This document shows, in pieces, positions 1-10,938 of a DNA stretch of 64,000 nucleotides. The stretch is taken from contig PYST01000004.1 in NCBI GenBank assembly GCA_003049485.1, forward strand, positions 62,001-126,000, written 5' to 3'. Source of the stretch: Ophioceras dolichostomum (taxonomy: Eukaryota; Ascomycota; Sordariomycetes; Magnaporthales; Ophioceraceae). A program made the position numbers and the translations under genes. The stretch's first letter is position 1. The number at the start of each line of letters is the position of its first letter. The notes beneath the pieces are model-generated. The model was not told where the DNA came from. It did not search any database and saw only the letters and a program-made list of their open reading frames with translations.

Positions 1-1447
1 AGGCTAGCTGGTTCCCGGCCACTACCGGCTGTGCGACGTGATTCGGAAGATATGTCCCGGGCGGCCATGTCACGCGTTCATTCTTGCCTGCGGCCTGGTT
101 ACGCCTGGGCTCCTGGCCAACTGAGACGTTCCATACACCCGTTCCGAGTAGATTGCCCTTCGTGATCTCCATCTGATGAACCCTACTGGGCATGGCGGAC
201 ATTGTTTATCCACGGTTTGCCTCCTATCATCCCCCGTCGCCCCCCTGGTCCCCGGTTGCGCATAGCGAACGATGACTCTTCTATTCAATACAGACGGCAA
301 TGCAAAACACGGGACCGGGTCGGACTGCCCCTCGCGTCGTCGACTTGGCCAAACGCCACCTGGTCACTTCAGGGTTGTGGGACGTGGGTTGACAGCTGTT
401 CACTGTGCGCGGTTACCCCAGAGATCCGATAGAAATGCTAGAAAGCGAATCTTGTGGCACCCTCCAAAGCTCCCTGTATGCCGATCTAGAATAGAGGGAA
501 GTGGCCTCGTGGCTCGCTTGGCTCACGAAGGTGGTCTTGTCACTGCAACGACAGCCTTGGATCTAGGCCAGTGGCTGGTCCGCTGTTTGGAGGTCCCTAC
601 CCAGTACATCGCATCGCAATACGAGGCAGTTGGCGAGGGAGGCTGCCTCATTCTGACGGGTGCCCCCCGGCCCCAGAGGCATGTCTCAGACTGAGCGAAA
701 GCTAGCAACTCGTGCGACTCGAGCAGCCAGTCGTGCCAGAGAGCCATTCTAGTCCCCCAGTAGCAGTGGCAAAGACACACAATGGACGGGCAGCATCATC
801 TGCGGTTCTCTCAGTTTCTACTCAGGTCCCAGAATACACCGCAGGGTGCTACAACGGGAGATCGCTGTGCTGTCGGGCCTGACTACTCGCACAGGGTGCA
901 ACTCAATCTGGGTAAGTTATATATCGGGTGAAAGGTATGCGAGGGACAGCTGGCGCCGGGGGCATTACCATGCGTGACACCCGCGAGAACATTTATTTGC
1001 CACAGCATATGAGCAGACGACAAGCAATGGGAATTAACTGGCAGGAAAACCCATTGACCCGAGGACGGCCTACAACTGTCAGCGTGTGAGGCCACGCCTT
1101 GACATAAGATCATCTCACAACACATCTCGGCGTGGCACTCAGCACTCGGCACTCAACAGACGGGAATTCACGCCGCTTCGAGAGAGAAAGCGTTCAATCT
1201 GCTTCAAGTAAGCAGCGCGGAAGAGGACGATCGGCTTCAAAGCGAGCGAAAGCCGATGCCTCGTGTACTTTTGTTTTCTATTTTCTGATGTTCTTTTTCT
1301 TTCTTCTCTCCTTTCACTTTCCGAATCCTATGCGTACCGAGAATGGTAGGCATGTAGTAACTGTGACCCTGCCCGAAAAGCGTCCCCAAAGCAACAGAAA
1401 TTCCGCGGAGATATGACCACGGCGTAACCACTCTAGGCGGTGTCCGC
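1..1447. other. Region with no supported gene (left edge)
   Basis: I see no recognisable protein in any frame. The longest ATG-started frame (plus, 272-694, 140 codons) has no familiar motif and is rich in Arg and Gly, as chance frames in GC-rich DNA often are. The last few hundred bases are probably the 3' flank of the FKBP gene, which ends at 1448. Confidence 0.4.
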
Positions 1448-2381
1448 CTACTGAGCGTTCACGGCCTCCTTCAGATGCACCTCGCTGCAGTTGAGAGAGA
1501 GATGGGATGTCAGTGTCTGATAATAATGTGTGGGATTAGAAACGGGAAGATCGGAGGTTAGAGCCAGGCTTACAAGAGAAGATCAGCGTTGGGCGGGATG
1601 GCGCCATGGAAGCCACTATGATGCAGGAAATCAGTCAGTTGTCTGCACAAATGCCCGCAAGTTCGGCATAGAAAAGCGTGAGAGAGGAGTCAAATAAAAG
1701 CTTTGACAACACGTAGAGAAATGTGCGTGAGGAAAGGTAGGCACGCGCCCGAGTTCGGCGTAGAGGGCAGGCTGTATAGGATGTGCAAAGCAATTGAACA
1801 GTCATACCGGGCGCCATAGCCAAAGTCGCTGTGGGGAGCTCTGTTAGTTCATGTCCTCCATTGAAACTAAGACATATTTCCCGAGGAAGGGATCAATATC
1901 GTGGTTGGGAAGCTGGAGAAGACGAACCTGGTAATGTCCAGCAGGGCCCGCTCGCCGACCTTCATCTTGGTGACGCCCTCATCCCAGCCTTGACGAGCAA
2001 AATCTCAATGTCAGTTAGAGGATCGAGGCTTGCTGAGCATCCGGGAGATACCGGCGCCGATGAGAAGATGGATCGGGTTAGGGTATTTACTGACCCTTGA
2101 TGACCTGTCCGACTCCGATCTGGCAGACGAAGTCGCCGCGGCCCTTGGAAGAGTCGAACCTGTGTTGTCGGAGGGGAGGTGTCAGAACGAGAGGAAGAAA
2201 CACAGGAGAAGCCAATGTCTGATTTGGGACGGCGGACTTCGTACTCATCACCCTTGAAGTCGTTGTCCTTCGCCTCGGGGTCCTTCAGCCAGCCAGTGTA
2301 CTCGATAGTGACCTTCTGGCCGGCAACAGCAAGGGGAGCATCGGCCGGAGCCTCCTGGAGAGTGGTCTTGGTGACACCCAT
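1448..2381 (-). CDS. FKBP12-type peptidyl-prolyl cis-trans isomerase
   Basis: Cytosolic prolyl isomerase of the FK506/rapamycin-binding class. Six exons, read on the minus strand: 2381-2245, 2159-2095, 1988-1928, 1828-1808, 1615-1574 and 1484-1448. All junctions are GT...AG and in frame, giving 120 aa, the usual size for fungal FKBP12. The start MGVTKTTLQE and the strand GQKVTIEYTGWLKD are typical. They are followed by FDSSKGRGDFVCQIGVGQVI and GWDEGVTKMKVGE. The next conserved pieces are DFGYGARGF, IPPNADLLFEVHL and the stop. The Tyr, Asp, Phe, Val-Ile and Trp residues that line the FK506 pocket are present. The second exon junction uses a GTACGA donor. One exon is only 21 nt, so automatic annotation could miss it. 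In fungi this protein mediates sensitivity to FK506 and rapamycin; that part is family knowledge. Confidence 0.95.
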
Positions 2382-3406
2382 TGTGGCTTGTGGAAGAAGA
2401 ATTGGGGGTGGGTAAGAGATAATTGAGAGAGCGCCGGGGTTTAGAATGGAAGTTTCAGAAGAAGGCAGCTTGCGCGGTGGTGGAGAAAAGAAGAGGCGAT
2501 AGAGGTGAACGAGTTCGGTCAATGTTCTCGAGGTCGTCTAGAAACCAACAAGATATTGCGTCAGCTGGGATGTGGGGAACTGTGCATCACAGCTTGGTGG
2601 GGTAATGAATTGAGGGAGTGAGGGGTGAGGGGCAGAGGGACCGCAGTTCAGCTTCGACTCTTCCCAACCCCATCCACGAGTTACTACTTCTCCTCACTTA
2701 CATGTGATGTGATATGGAAAGAAAAGAACTTGAATGGCGATGCGCGAGGCAAAGTAGGGAAGAAGAGCTGGACGGAGGAGGGAAAGAGAGCTATTTCAGC
2801 ACTTTGAATTGTAATGTTGAGCTGTACTGCCTGGTAGAGGAGATCCCCGTCGTGTTCTTGCTGAGCTGCTGAGTTGCCAGCCGCCCAGTTTCGCCCACGG
2901 ATCAGCAGGATACGTCAAGTCCAACCGACGAACCAACCATATCGCACCGCATAGGTTCTCAACTCTTGGTCGACTCGGGATCTCTGTCTGTGCACACCTT
3001 CGTCACCTCTGTGCCTTCCTTACAGTCTAGGACCCTTGTCCTTCATGCCACCATCTTCGATTCTGCTCCCGCCCTTCTCCCGAGCTAAAACTGTGTAGGT
3101 GTGTATCTTGAGTGAAGCTCAGGTCTGAACGCCAATGGCTCCGTGAGGGTGCCTCCCGAGCTTCCCTGGAGCAGTCGTACAAATGGGCCGTCGGCTGCTT
3201 GTGGTCAGGTTGACGCATACACTTTTCTAGTATCTCATATCACCAGGGGACACTGTAGGACATCGGGAGTGTCGATCTCACTTGCCACATGGCCTGACGT
3301 GTCGAGGTGAACTCGACGTGTTATGTATGGAGGCACCTACAAGGCAGGTCGGTGACAGTGGCTCTCGGCGGAGAGTCTCTACACAGAGGACACCTCTCCG
3401 TTGAAA

Positions 3407-3450
3407 CCTACCTAACCTACCTAGGTACCTCCCTAAGGTACCTACCTGTA
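3407..3450. repeat. TACCTA/GGTACC low-complexity tract
   Basis: Dense run of overlapping ACCTACC, CCTAGGTACC and AAGGTACCTACC words, partly palindromic. Similar short tracts recur between genes across the window, for example near 18491-18512, 37861-37890, 55406-55434 and 57434-57466. Confidence 0.6.
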
Positions 3451-6400
3451 TGCAGTTGCTGTGGACTGGTGCTCTATTGCCTGGATCTCGAGGTGAGACA
3501 GCCGTAGCCTCAACATTACAGTTCTGCTCGAGGTTGGTGAGTGTGAGAATGCAGTGGCGAGGTCCAGAGTGATGATGGCAGGTGAGGCCATGGAAGAAGC
3601 CTGTTCGCGCTTCCAATGCCTGCTCCCTCTTCCCGGGGCCTTCCGTCCAAGTAAAATATTTAGTAGCGAGGGGCAAGTCACTACGAACCTCTCAGCTGGA
3701 CTAATGTGCCAGGCGTCAGGGAGAAATGGCGGTCAAAACCTGCCGCCTTGGGCTGTCCCTTCCCTTACCTTGCCCCTCATGTCAGCCTCGACGAGCCTAT
3801 CGTACCGCATATCTAAGATTGTCGATGCAGACTCTCGTGCCCTGCTCACCACATAACCCACCACGTGGTGGCCCTCCAATGGTTGAGAGAACGCACCCAT
3901 CCTTGATGACGCAGGACTCAGGGAGAGCGCCCGTGGTGAGTTATTTACCAGGGGCTGCTGCGTGGGATGAGAAATCGGGAACTAAGGTGGTGGGCAAGCT
4001 ACATTCCTCCGGGACCGAGAAGCTCGCAACCACCGACACCTTTGTGAAGGGACACGCGGCAGTCTTGATGAGGCGTTCTGCATATTCTGCTCTGTTGGCC
4101 AGTCACGAGGAGTGAGGTTGAGTCTTGCTTGGGAAGGCTTTGGTAACCATACACCATGCAGCAGCCAGGAGAAGCCGGGTCGGAAATTCAGAATAGGGGC
4201 TCGCCGGCCCCGTGCCGTCCATCCCACGCGCACAAATCACGGCAGGCTAAAATGCCTCTCAGACGCCATCCGTGCCTTCAGACAAAGAACGTCCTCGCAG
4301 CGGTCGGTTCTACAATGTAGCTACGAGACGCACGCCGCCGTGATTGATGGAATGCTACTCGTAAGTGTACACTCCGTATGTGAGGGAGGCTCGGGATTGA
4401 GCGACAAGCCAGGAATCCGGAGATCTCAAGATGGACCACCCCTGAAACGGGGGTCGAAGAACGGGGAACCTGAAACGGGAATAACTTGCCCCAACCTCTC
4501 CAACATACTACTGCGACCGATCTGAACGGAGTATTTCAATGCGGGAAGACAGATTGGACTTCATTCGCTAGAGTAGCTTATATTTCGGGAGCTCATCCGC
4601 ATATTGAGCCGAAGAGGATAACGGCTGGTCAAGAGTCTTTGTCGCGGGACGAGGAATTACAGCCGGGATGAATAGCTTTTTTTTTGTTTCTGCTTGATGG
4701 GATTGCAGGCTACAAGCACCTTCCTGGTTTGTTGGCATGAAACAAAGTTTGGCCTCCTGAGCCGGCGACGGCTGAGGGAGGAAACGAGAAACAGGGAAAC
4801 AACCTAGAACGTAAACCGTGGGACCTTCTGGGGACAGCGTCAGATAGATGCAGATAGATGGTGTGGTAGGGAGGCATGTCTGGCCTTGGGAGCCGCCGAT
4901 ACGAAGACCGACGACTAAACACAGGCGGACAGTCCGGGCCCTCAGCGAAGCCAAACGCATATTTTGGGAACACGTTGATAAAGTCGTCGTCGACAGTGTC
5001 CACGTTCTCTGCGAGAATACGACGCCTTGGACCGAACTGTGCAGCCTCTCATAACATGCCACACTGACGCTTTGGGCTAGTGCAAGTTCGACCCGCCGGA
5101 CTGGTGGGCGGGCTTTGGCGACCTGAAGCAGAGTCGCTGGACAACACGAGAATGCCATCCCTTCTTTCCAAGAAGGAGAGGCCCATTCAGACACGAGGTC
5201 TGAGTGAGGCCACCACCAAGTGGGCCATGGGAGACTCCCGGTTGTCAATGGGCACGACGTTGACGTGTATCACTGTATGTATCGCGTCGACGTCGGGCGA
5301 ATAGTATACTGCTATGTAGCAGCTCAGGGAGCAAAGGCCCTACCGTGTGAGGTTCCGTGGAAGCTCCTTCTTGGGCGACTTGGCGTTCTTCTCCTGCAAG
5401 GGGCAGGATGCGGTCCACCGATGACTGCTGCCAACAGCACCAGCTTCATTTCGATGCTCACCAGCGGTGTGCATGAACTATGCTCATACCTTATGAAGAA
5501 ATTACTGTCATGAAGGGAGGTAGGAAGAATCGGCCGTTTGTCTTGCGACCAGCGAATCTATCATCATCTTCTTTCGCGATGCGACAGCGATGGTCTTCTC
5601 GGACAAGATCGTCGGCAGTCATTCGGCGGGGTTGTATTTTGGATGGCTTTTTTGGTGCCACGGAGCCGAAGATCCTCAGTCACCCATCTCGCGCATGGCG
5701 GCTGCTTATACGCACTGTGCTTTCTTTTGGATACGACACCGACCTGAGTTCTTAACACACACGCGTGCGGACAACCACCGTCTACTGTGGGTTTCCTCGG
5801 TGCGGTATCTCGGTTAGGAATGGAGGGAGGGTTCTCATTCTTTCGCGGTGGCCAAATAGGCCGCGTCATTCACACACAGTCGACTAACACAAAAAAGGTT
5901 GAGAAGAAGACGGGTCGGAACATGAGACGACGGCGTCAAGGCTTGCAGAATGTCGTGGGGGGGAAGGCCGAGAGAGGGAACTGGCAACGAGCTGGCAAGC
6001 TGGCAAACTGGCAAGCTGGCAAGTGCCGATAAGGAGTCTCATTGTGACGGGCTGTGTGCCTTCTTCGTTCCACGGCCTAAGAAACCTCGTCACGGCAGCC
6101 CTGCATGATGTGATGACGGGCTTTTCCCACCCGAGTTTTCACCGTTTCCGAGTTTGCGTACAGTAGGTAGCGTTGAGGTTGCGTTTTCGATATGAAGTGA
6201 ACCGCACCAGTCACGTTGGGGTCGGCCTGCAGTGCAGGCAATAAACGGCAGCAGATTAATTTATAGAGATCAGCGCAAAGAGCAATGAGGGGAACGGAAG
6301 GTGACCGTGGCGGATGAGTCGGACGTGGGCAAAGGTGAGGGGCTCAAGGAGGGAACAGGAGGAGAACCTCCCTGGCGTTCGGGCAGATTAGCAAGTGCCT

Positions 6401-8342
6401 TTCACCCATGCCAGTGAGGCTTCCGTCCTTTCAGCCCTTCGAGACCCAACGCCTTTCGATGCCGAAATGCTGGTCATTCGCGGGGGAAGGAATTCTGGGG
6501 GATGGTGGTTTCACCCTGATTCTTTTCACAAACAGTGTTGATACTCGGGGTCAGGAGAACTCACGGCGCACACACACGCTGCAGATTCACAGATTGGGGC
6601 GGGGTGGCTGTGCAGTGCTTCTTCCTCTGGAGAAAGACAGAGGGATCTGGGAACCGGTGCGGTGTCTTGTCTCTCGTTCAGGAGAGCCAAAATAGTCACA
6701 CTGTGCGTGCCACTCCCAGCACCTCATAAAAAACCGGACAGAACAGAGAGGCACGTCGTCAGCACAACAATCATCAATAAAACCGTTCAGCAGATGCACG
6801 AACCCCAAACGAGAAGGCGCTGAAAGCCCGCTTGTGGCCCACTGGACACACGCAGCATGCAATGGTCGGGGTAGGGAACAAACGAGGTCGTCCGTCGACC
6901 GATCTCTGCAGGACATTATTATCCATCTCTATTGATGGCCGCCCACCCGTCGGCCATCAAGCATGCCCACGAGGAGGAGGACGCTCATCGGCGACGCTCT
7001 CCCGCCCGCCAATCCAACGCCAATCCTCGATGCGCGAATAAACGTCCAGCAGTGGAGCTGGGCTCGAGCAGTCGAAACTGATCTTGCACTCTTGAGAGGC
7101 TGGCTCATCTTGCAGCCAGGCAAGGGTGAAATCCATGGAAATTTGCAGAATTTCCCGTAGCGGTATGGTGGGAGCGAGATCGCCCAATAGAAGGCGCCCT
7201 CCTGTGGGTCAATTGGTCTTGGGGGACCCACTGGGCCCCAGTCGACTTTCCTTTTACCCTGCTGGCGACTTGGGTGTGTCGGCGGGCGCCACGCTTCGGC
7301 AAGGTACCCAGATCCTGGTTGATCAAGTACTGCAGCGTGACCATTTTTAAATAGCGGACCAAGCCCTGCCGCCGGTGCGCCACCATCTGCCGGGGTTAAC
7401 AGCCTTTACCCCTTGAGAAGGAGGGCCAATTTCATTACGAGAGAGCGCCAGGCCGGCCTGAGGGCACCGAGTCGCGAGGGCCCCACTGTGCCTGCCTGCC
7501 CCTTGTGGAGTTGACTGCACCCCCCGTGGACGGTGGTCTGGTCCCTAGCAAGCCTAGCTCCAGGGTCCTGGCGCACCAGTTTTGCCTGTGCGTTCGTACC
7601 TGTTCTGGCACACACCACCACCCGTTTTTATCTGATGTTCGCTGCAGCCGCTCAGCTGCACTAACGGCCTCTGCGCCAGGGCGCCACCGCTGCTTGATAG
7701 TGCTCCTCGCCGGGGCCCTGCGTTTATTCGGGCCATCCTCTTCCAGAACTGACAAACTGGCTGTCAGCGTCTCCGTCCCAAAGTAACCCTTTTTGCCCAC
7801 CCCCAGCACTCCGCCCCATCTGTCCATCCACTCATCCCATCCCTCGTCCTTTCGCTTGTGTTTCCCTGGCTGTCTGTTTCCTGCTGTTTTCGCCCGTTGT
7901 CATTTTCTCCCATCTCGCCTCTTATTTTCTTCTATCCTCTGCCTCGTCCTCCTTCCCTCCTCCTCCTCCCCTTCCGCAGCGCCGACCTCGCTCGCGACAA
8001 TTCTCCCCTTCGGCGACGACACACTCTTTTTTCCCATCCTCTTCACCGATTTGGGCTTGCCCCCTATTCCCCCGGTTTCAATTCACCCCGTGCGACCTCT
8101 CGCGAGCCGGGCTTGGAAGGATTTCCGCAGGTCTCGAGATAGGGACATCAGTACCATGAGGCCACTGACGCGACCACGGACGAACCGAGACTGAAGGCTA
8201 TACTTGCCGACCCCTTTTTTCGACGATTTTTCGTCGAGTCACTCATTTGAATTCCGCCTTGAAAAATATATAAATCATTGCTGTGCATTCCGTAAGTACA
8301 ACATTGAGAAGGGAGCACATGAGACGAGACGGAGGGAAAGCC

Positions 8343-8392
8343 GAGAGAAAGAGAGAGAGAGATAGAGAAAGAGAGATGGAGAGAGACAGAGT
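8343..8392. repeat. GA-rich microsatellite
   Basis: Imperfect GAGA run, interrupted by ATA and ATG, about 450 nt upstream of the mucin start codon. It probably lies in the promoter or 5' leader. Confidence 0.7.
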
Positions 8393-8841
8393 GATGAACG
8401 ACGGCCGCCGAGATCTCGACTCAAGAGATTCGACGTGCATGAAATTCACCACAAGGCAGAGCAGAGCACGCCGGTGGCCATGAGTGCTAGACATCCCAGG
8501 TCACCGTTGCCGCCTCCCCACTCAGCCGATCTCCTGGGGATCTTTCATGCGCGAGGCAGTCCCTTCGCTCTGGTTGTGGCCTGTTCCCTCAGCTGACCAA
8601 CGCTCTCAGATAGCACACGCTCGTTCATTGACAATCTTTGTCAAGTACACTCGTTTTCCACACTCTCTTACCAGTGAGTTTTGGTTTTGCTGCTGGCCTC
8701 ACCCGTCGCTGTCGCCGTCCTGGCGCTGACAGACTTCGTGAAGACGCAATCGACGACGACCTCGCAGCCTCGAGCCAGGCTCAAGACCCAAACGCAACAG
8801 CCCGAATGACGATCTAGCGAGAGCCGCATCATCTTCAAAGC

Positions 8842-10938
8842 ATGCACACCAGTTCCGTGCTGGTCGTGGCCTTGGCCGCGGCCGCGGCTCTGGCCGTTGA
8901 GCCAGCCAGGCCGAAGATCTACTTCCCCCGTCAGGTCAAGAGGCAGTTCCTCAATGCCACCATCACGAGCACAGACTCGTCAACTTCGCAGTCGACGCCG
9001 CCACAAACGCCACCGATCACCTCAAGGTCAACGTCGGCGAGGGACACTACCGATTTGACTGGGAGCCTCACCGATACCCTTCCCGGGTCCGGCAGGGGGT
9101 CAGATTCGGATGTGACGACGATCATCATCCCCAGCACAATAGTGGTCACAATACCGTCACAATCATCAAAACCGAGCGATCTGTCCACAGGGTCAATCCC
9201 AGATGTGATCGTATTCCCAACATCCAAGACCAGCAGTTCGAGCGACAGCAGTAGCAGCAGCACCAGCAGCAGTGAGAGCAGCTCATCTTCGGAGGATACT
9301 TCATCGACCTACACAACTAGCTCCCCAACCTCGACGAGCTCGTCGGGCATCCTCCTGGCCCCAACCGGCATTGTCACGACTCCCTCATCCACGTCGACCA
9401 CATCGCAAACGTCGTCTTCGGAGACTTCGTCAACGGAGACGACCAGCTCCGACGGCAGCCTCACATCCATCCTCAGCAGCATTGTTTCGGACATCTCGAG
9501 CATCCTCAATCCTACCGTGACGCCGAATGGAACGGATACCACAACGACTCCGATCACGACGCCGACTGTGATTCAGACGACAACCTCGCCCACATCCGAT
9601 CCAACGACGACGACTCTCCCTCCTGACACGACAATCATCGACACAACCACGCCGATCCCTACCAGCACGCCCAATGTCACGACAACCGAGCCGCCGCCTA
9701 CGACAACAACCGAGCTGCCGCCTGACACGACGACCATCCCAACGACGGATTTGCCCCCTGGCACCACAAACACGACGACGACGGCTGATCCGACAACTGT
9801 GCCGACCTCGACGGAACTCCCGCCTGGTACCACCAACACAACGACCACTGATTTGCCGCCACCGCCCACTACGACTTTGGATCCGGGTCCTACCACGAAC
9901 ATATCGTCGACGCCCAACACCACAATTCCCACTCCCACCGTGGGCCCGACCTCGACGCCTCTGACAACAACTTCGCTTTCTTCAAGCGAAGCATGGCTCC
10001 CATCGACCATAATTGTTCAGCCCTCTCAGACCAGCAGCTCGACTGTGAGCCCTTCATCAACAGCTACCGGCATCCCGACATATTATCCCAAGGCTATCAC
10101 TCCTGATTCGAACACGCAAACGATCCCCGATGACCAGATGGAGATTCAGATTGCGTTCTTGTTCGCTCTGAACTATAAGTTCCTGGTGGATACGCCGATC
10201 GCCGCGTCGCAGATCTTCGTCAACCTCCCGAGGGTTTTATACCAGCAGTACGATATCACCTCAGACAAGGTGCAGATGCGGCGCCTGGTGCCGCTGGATA
10301 CACCCTCGCTGGGCTACATCACGTCGCTTGCAATCGTCACGTTCCCCAAGAACCTTGTCGAGCAACTGCGGCTAGATATCAAGATCCCGTCCGCTCGGCT
10401 CTACCAAAGCGAGGACAAGCTGCTCTCTAACCTGACAGCCGAGATCAACCCGGCTATCGATATTCTGCTTGGCTCGGGTCTCGAGAGCAGCTCTGGCGGC
10501 GGCTCGTCGGGTGGGGGGTCCACGAACCCTCAGGCAGGCCCGAACGACGTCTTCAACAATGATAATAGCAGCAACAACCAGACTCCCTCGGAGCGCGCCA
10601 CCTTCGCAGGCATTGCTGTGGGGGCCGTCTCTTTGGCTGCCGCTTACGGTGCTGCTATGTTCGTCATTGCCCGCCGCTACAAGCGCAAGAAGCAGTCGCA
10701 CCAGCGCTCCAGCTCCCTCAGCAACACCACTGGTTCTCAGATGCGTCAGACTCCGACCGATAGAGGCAGCCCTGCGCTCATGGGAGGCGCACTTCTGAGC
10801 CGCGACTTTACCGGCTACGGAGGCGTCGCCGGTGGACGCGATTCCCACGGCAGTGGAAGGAGCGGCATGAACAACTCTGCCCGTACCGCGTTCATCTCGG
10901 CCCCTGTCGCTCAGGAGAACTCGCTTGGATGGAACTGA
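8842..10938 (+). CDS. Msb2-like signalling mucin (Ser/Thr-rich, single-pass membrane protein)
   Basis: Single exon, 698 aa. Residues 1-19 form a signal peptide (MHTSSVLVVALAAAAALAVE). Residues about 40-420 are an extended Ser/Thr/Pro-rich mucin stretch with repeats such as TTTELPPDTTT and TNTTTTDLPP, expected to be heavily O-glycosylated. A folded membrane-proximal region follows at about 429-545 (begins DDQMEIQIAFLFALNYKFLV). A Gly/Ser/Asn-rich linker comes next, then one transmembrane helix at about 587-610 ending in ARRYKRKKQ. A short cytoplasmic tail ends in ENSLGWN. This layout and tail resemble fungal Msb2, the surface sensor acting upstream of Cdc42/Ste20/Ste11 in the pathogenicity or filamentation MAPK pathway. 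Assignment is from architecture and remembered tail sequence, so another wall-stress mucin is possible. The third codon position is strongly C-rich in the repeats. Confidence 0.78.
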   Translation: MHTSSVLVVALAAAAALAVEPARPKIYFPRQVKRQFLNATITSTDSSTSQSTPPQTPPITSRSTSARDTTDLTGSLTDTLPGSGRGSDSDVTTIIIPSTIVVTIPSQSSKPSDLSTGSIPDVIVFPTSKTSSSSDSSSSSTSSSESSSSSEDTSSTYTTSSPTSTSSSGILLAPTGIVTTPSSTSTTSQTSSSETSSTETTSSDGSLTSILSSIVSDISSILNPTVTPNGTDTTTTPITTPTVIQTTTSPTSDPTTTTLPPDTTIIDTTTPIPTSTPNVTTTEPPPTTTTELPPDTTTIPTTDLPPGTTNTTTTADPTTVPTSTELPPGTTNTTTTDLPPPPTTTLDPGPTTNISSTPNTTIPTPTVGPTSTPLTTTSLSSSEAWLPSTIIVQPSQTSSSTVSPSSTATGIPTYYPKAITPDSNTQTIPDDQMEIQIAFLFALNYKFLVDTPIAASQIFVNLPRVLYQQYDITSDKVQMRRLVPLDTPSLGYITSLAIVTFPKNLVEQLRLDIKIPSARLYQSEDKLLSNLTAEINPAIDILLGSGLESSSGGGSSGGGSTNPQAGPNDVFNNDNSSNNQTPSERATFAGIAVGAVSLAAAYGAAMFVIARRYKRKKQSHQRSSSLSNTTGSQMRQTPTDRGSPALMGGALLSRDFTGYGGVAGGRDSHGSGRSGMNNSARTAFISAPVAQENSLGWN

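Larger units (their letters stand above)
2382..8841. other. Long region without a supported gene
   Basis: About 6.5 kb upstream of the FKBP gene and upstream of the mucin gene. Open frames up to 226 codons occur (for example minus 4568-5248), but they overlap each other on both strands and show no domain, signal peptide plus body, or convincing splice structure. One minus stretch near 5140-5445 starts with a hydrophobic leader-like peptide (MKLVLLAAVIGG, ATG near 5443) and then loses frame. It could be a relic, but I cannot support a gene. The last kilobase (about 7.8-8.8 kb) is CT-rich on the plus strand and then carries a GA-rich run, which suits the promoter and leader of the mucin gene. 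Confidence 0.4.

Noticed and set aside
4568..5248. 226-codon minus frame
   Set aside because: Overlapped by open frames on the other strand, no domain, and no splice partner; treated as chance or relic.
5140..5445. Minus leader-like peptide MKLVLLAAVIGG followed by fragments
   Set aside because: Only a signal-like start is seen; the following frames need non-consensus or too-short introns (25 nt), so no gene can be supported.
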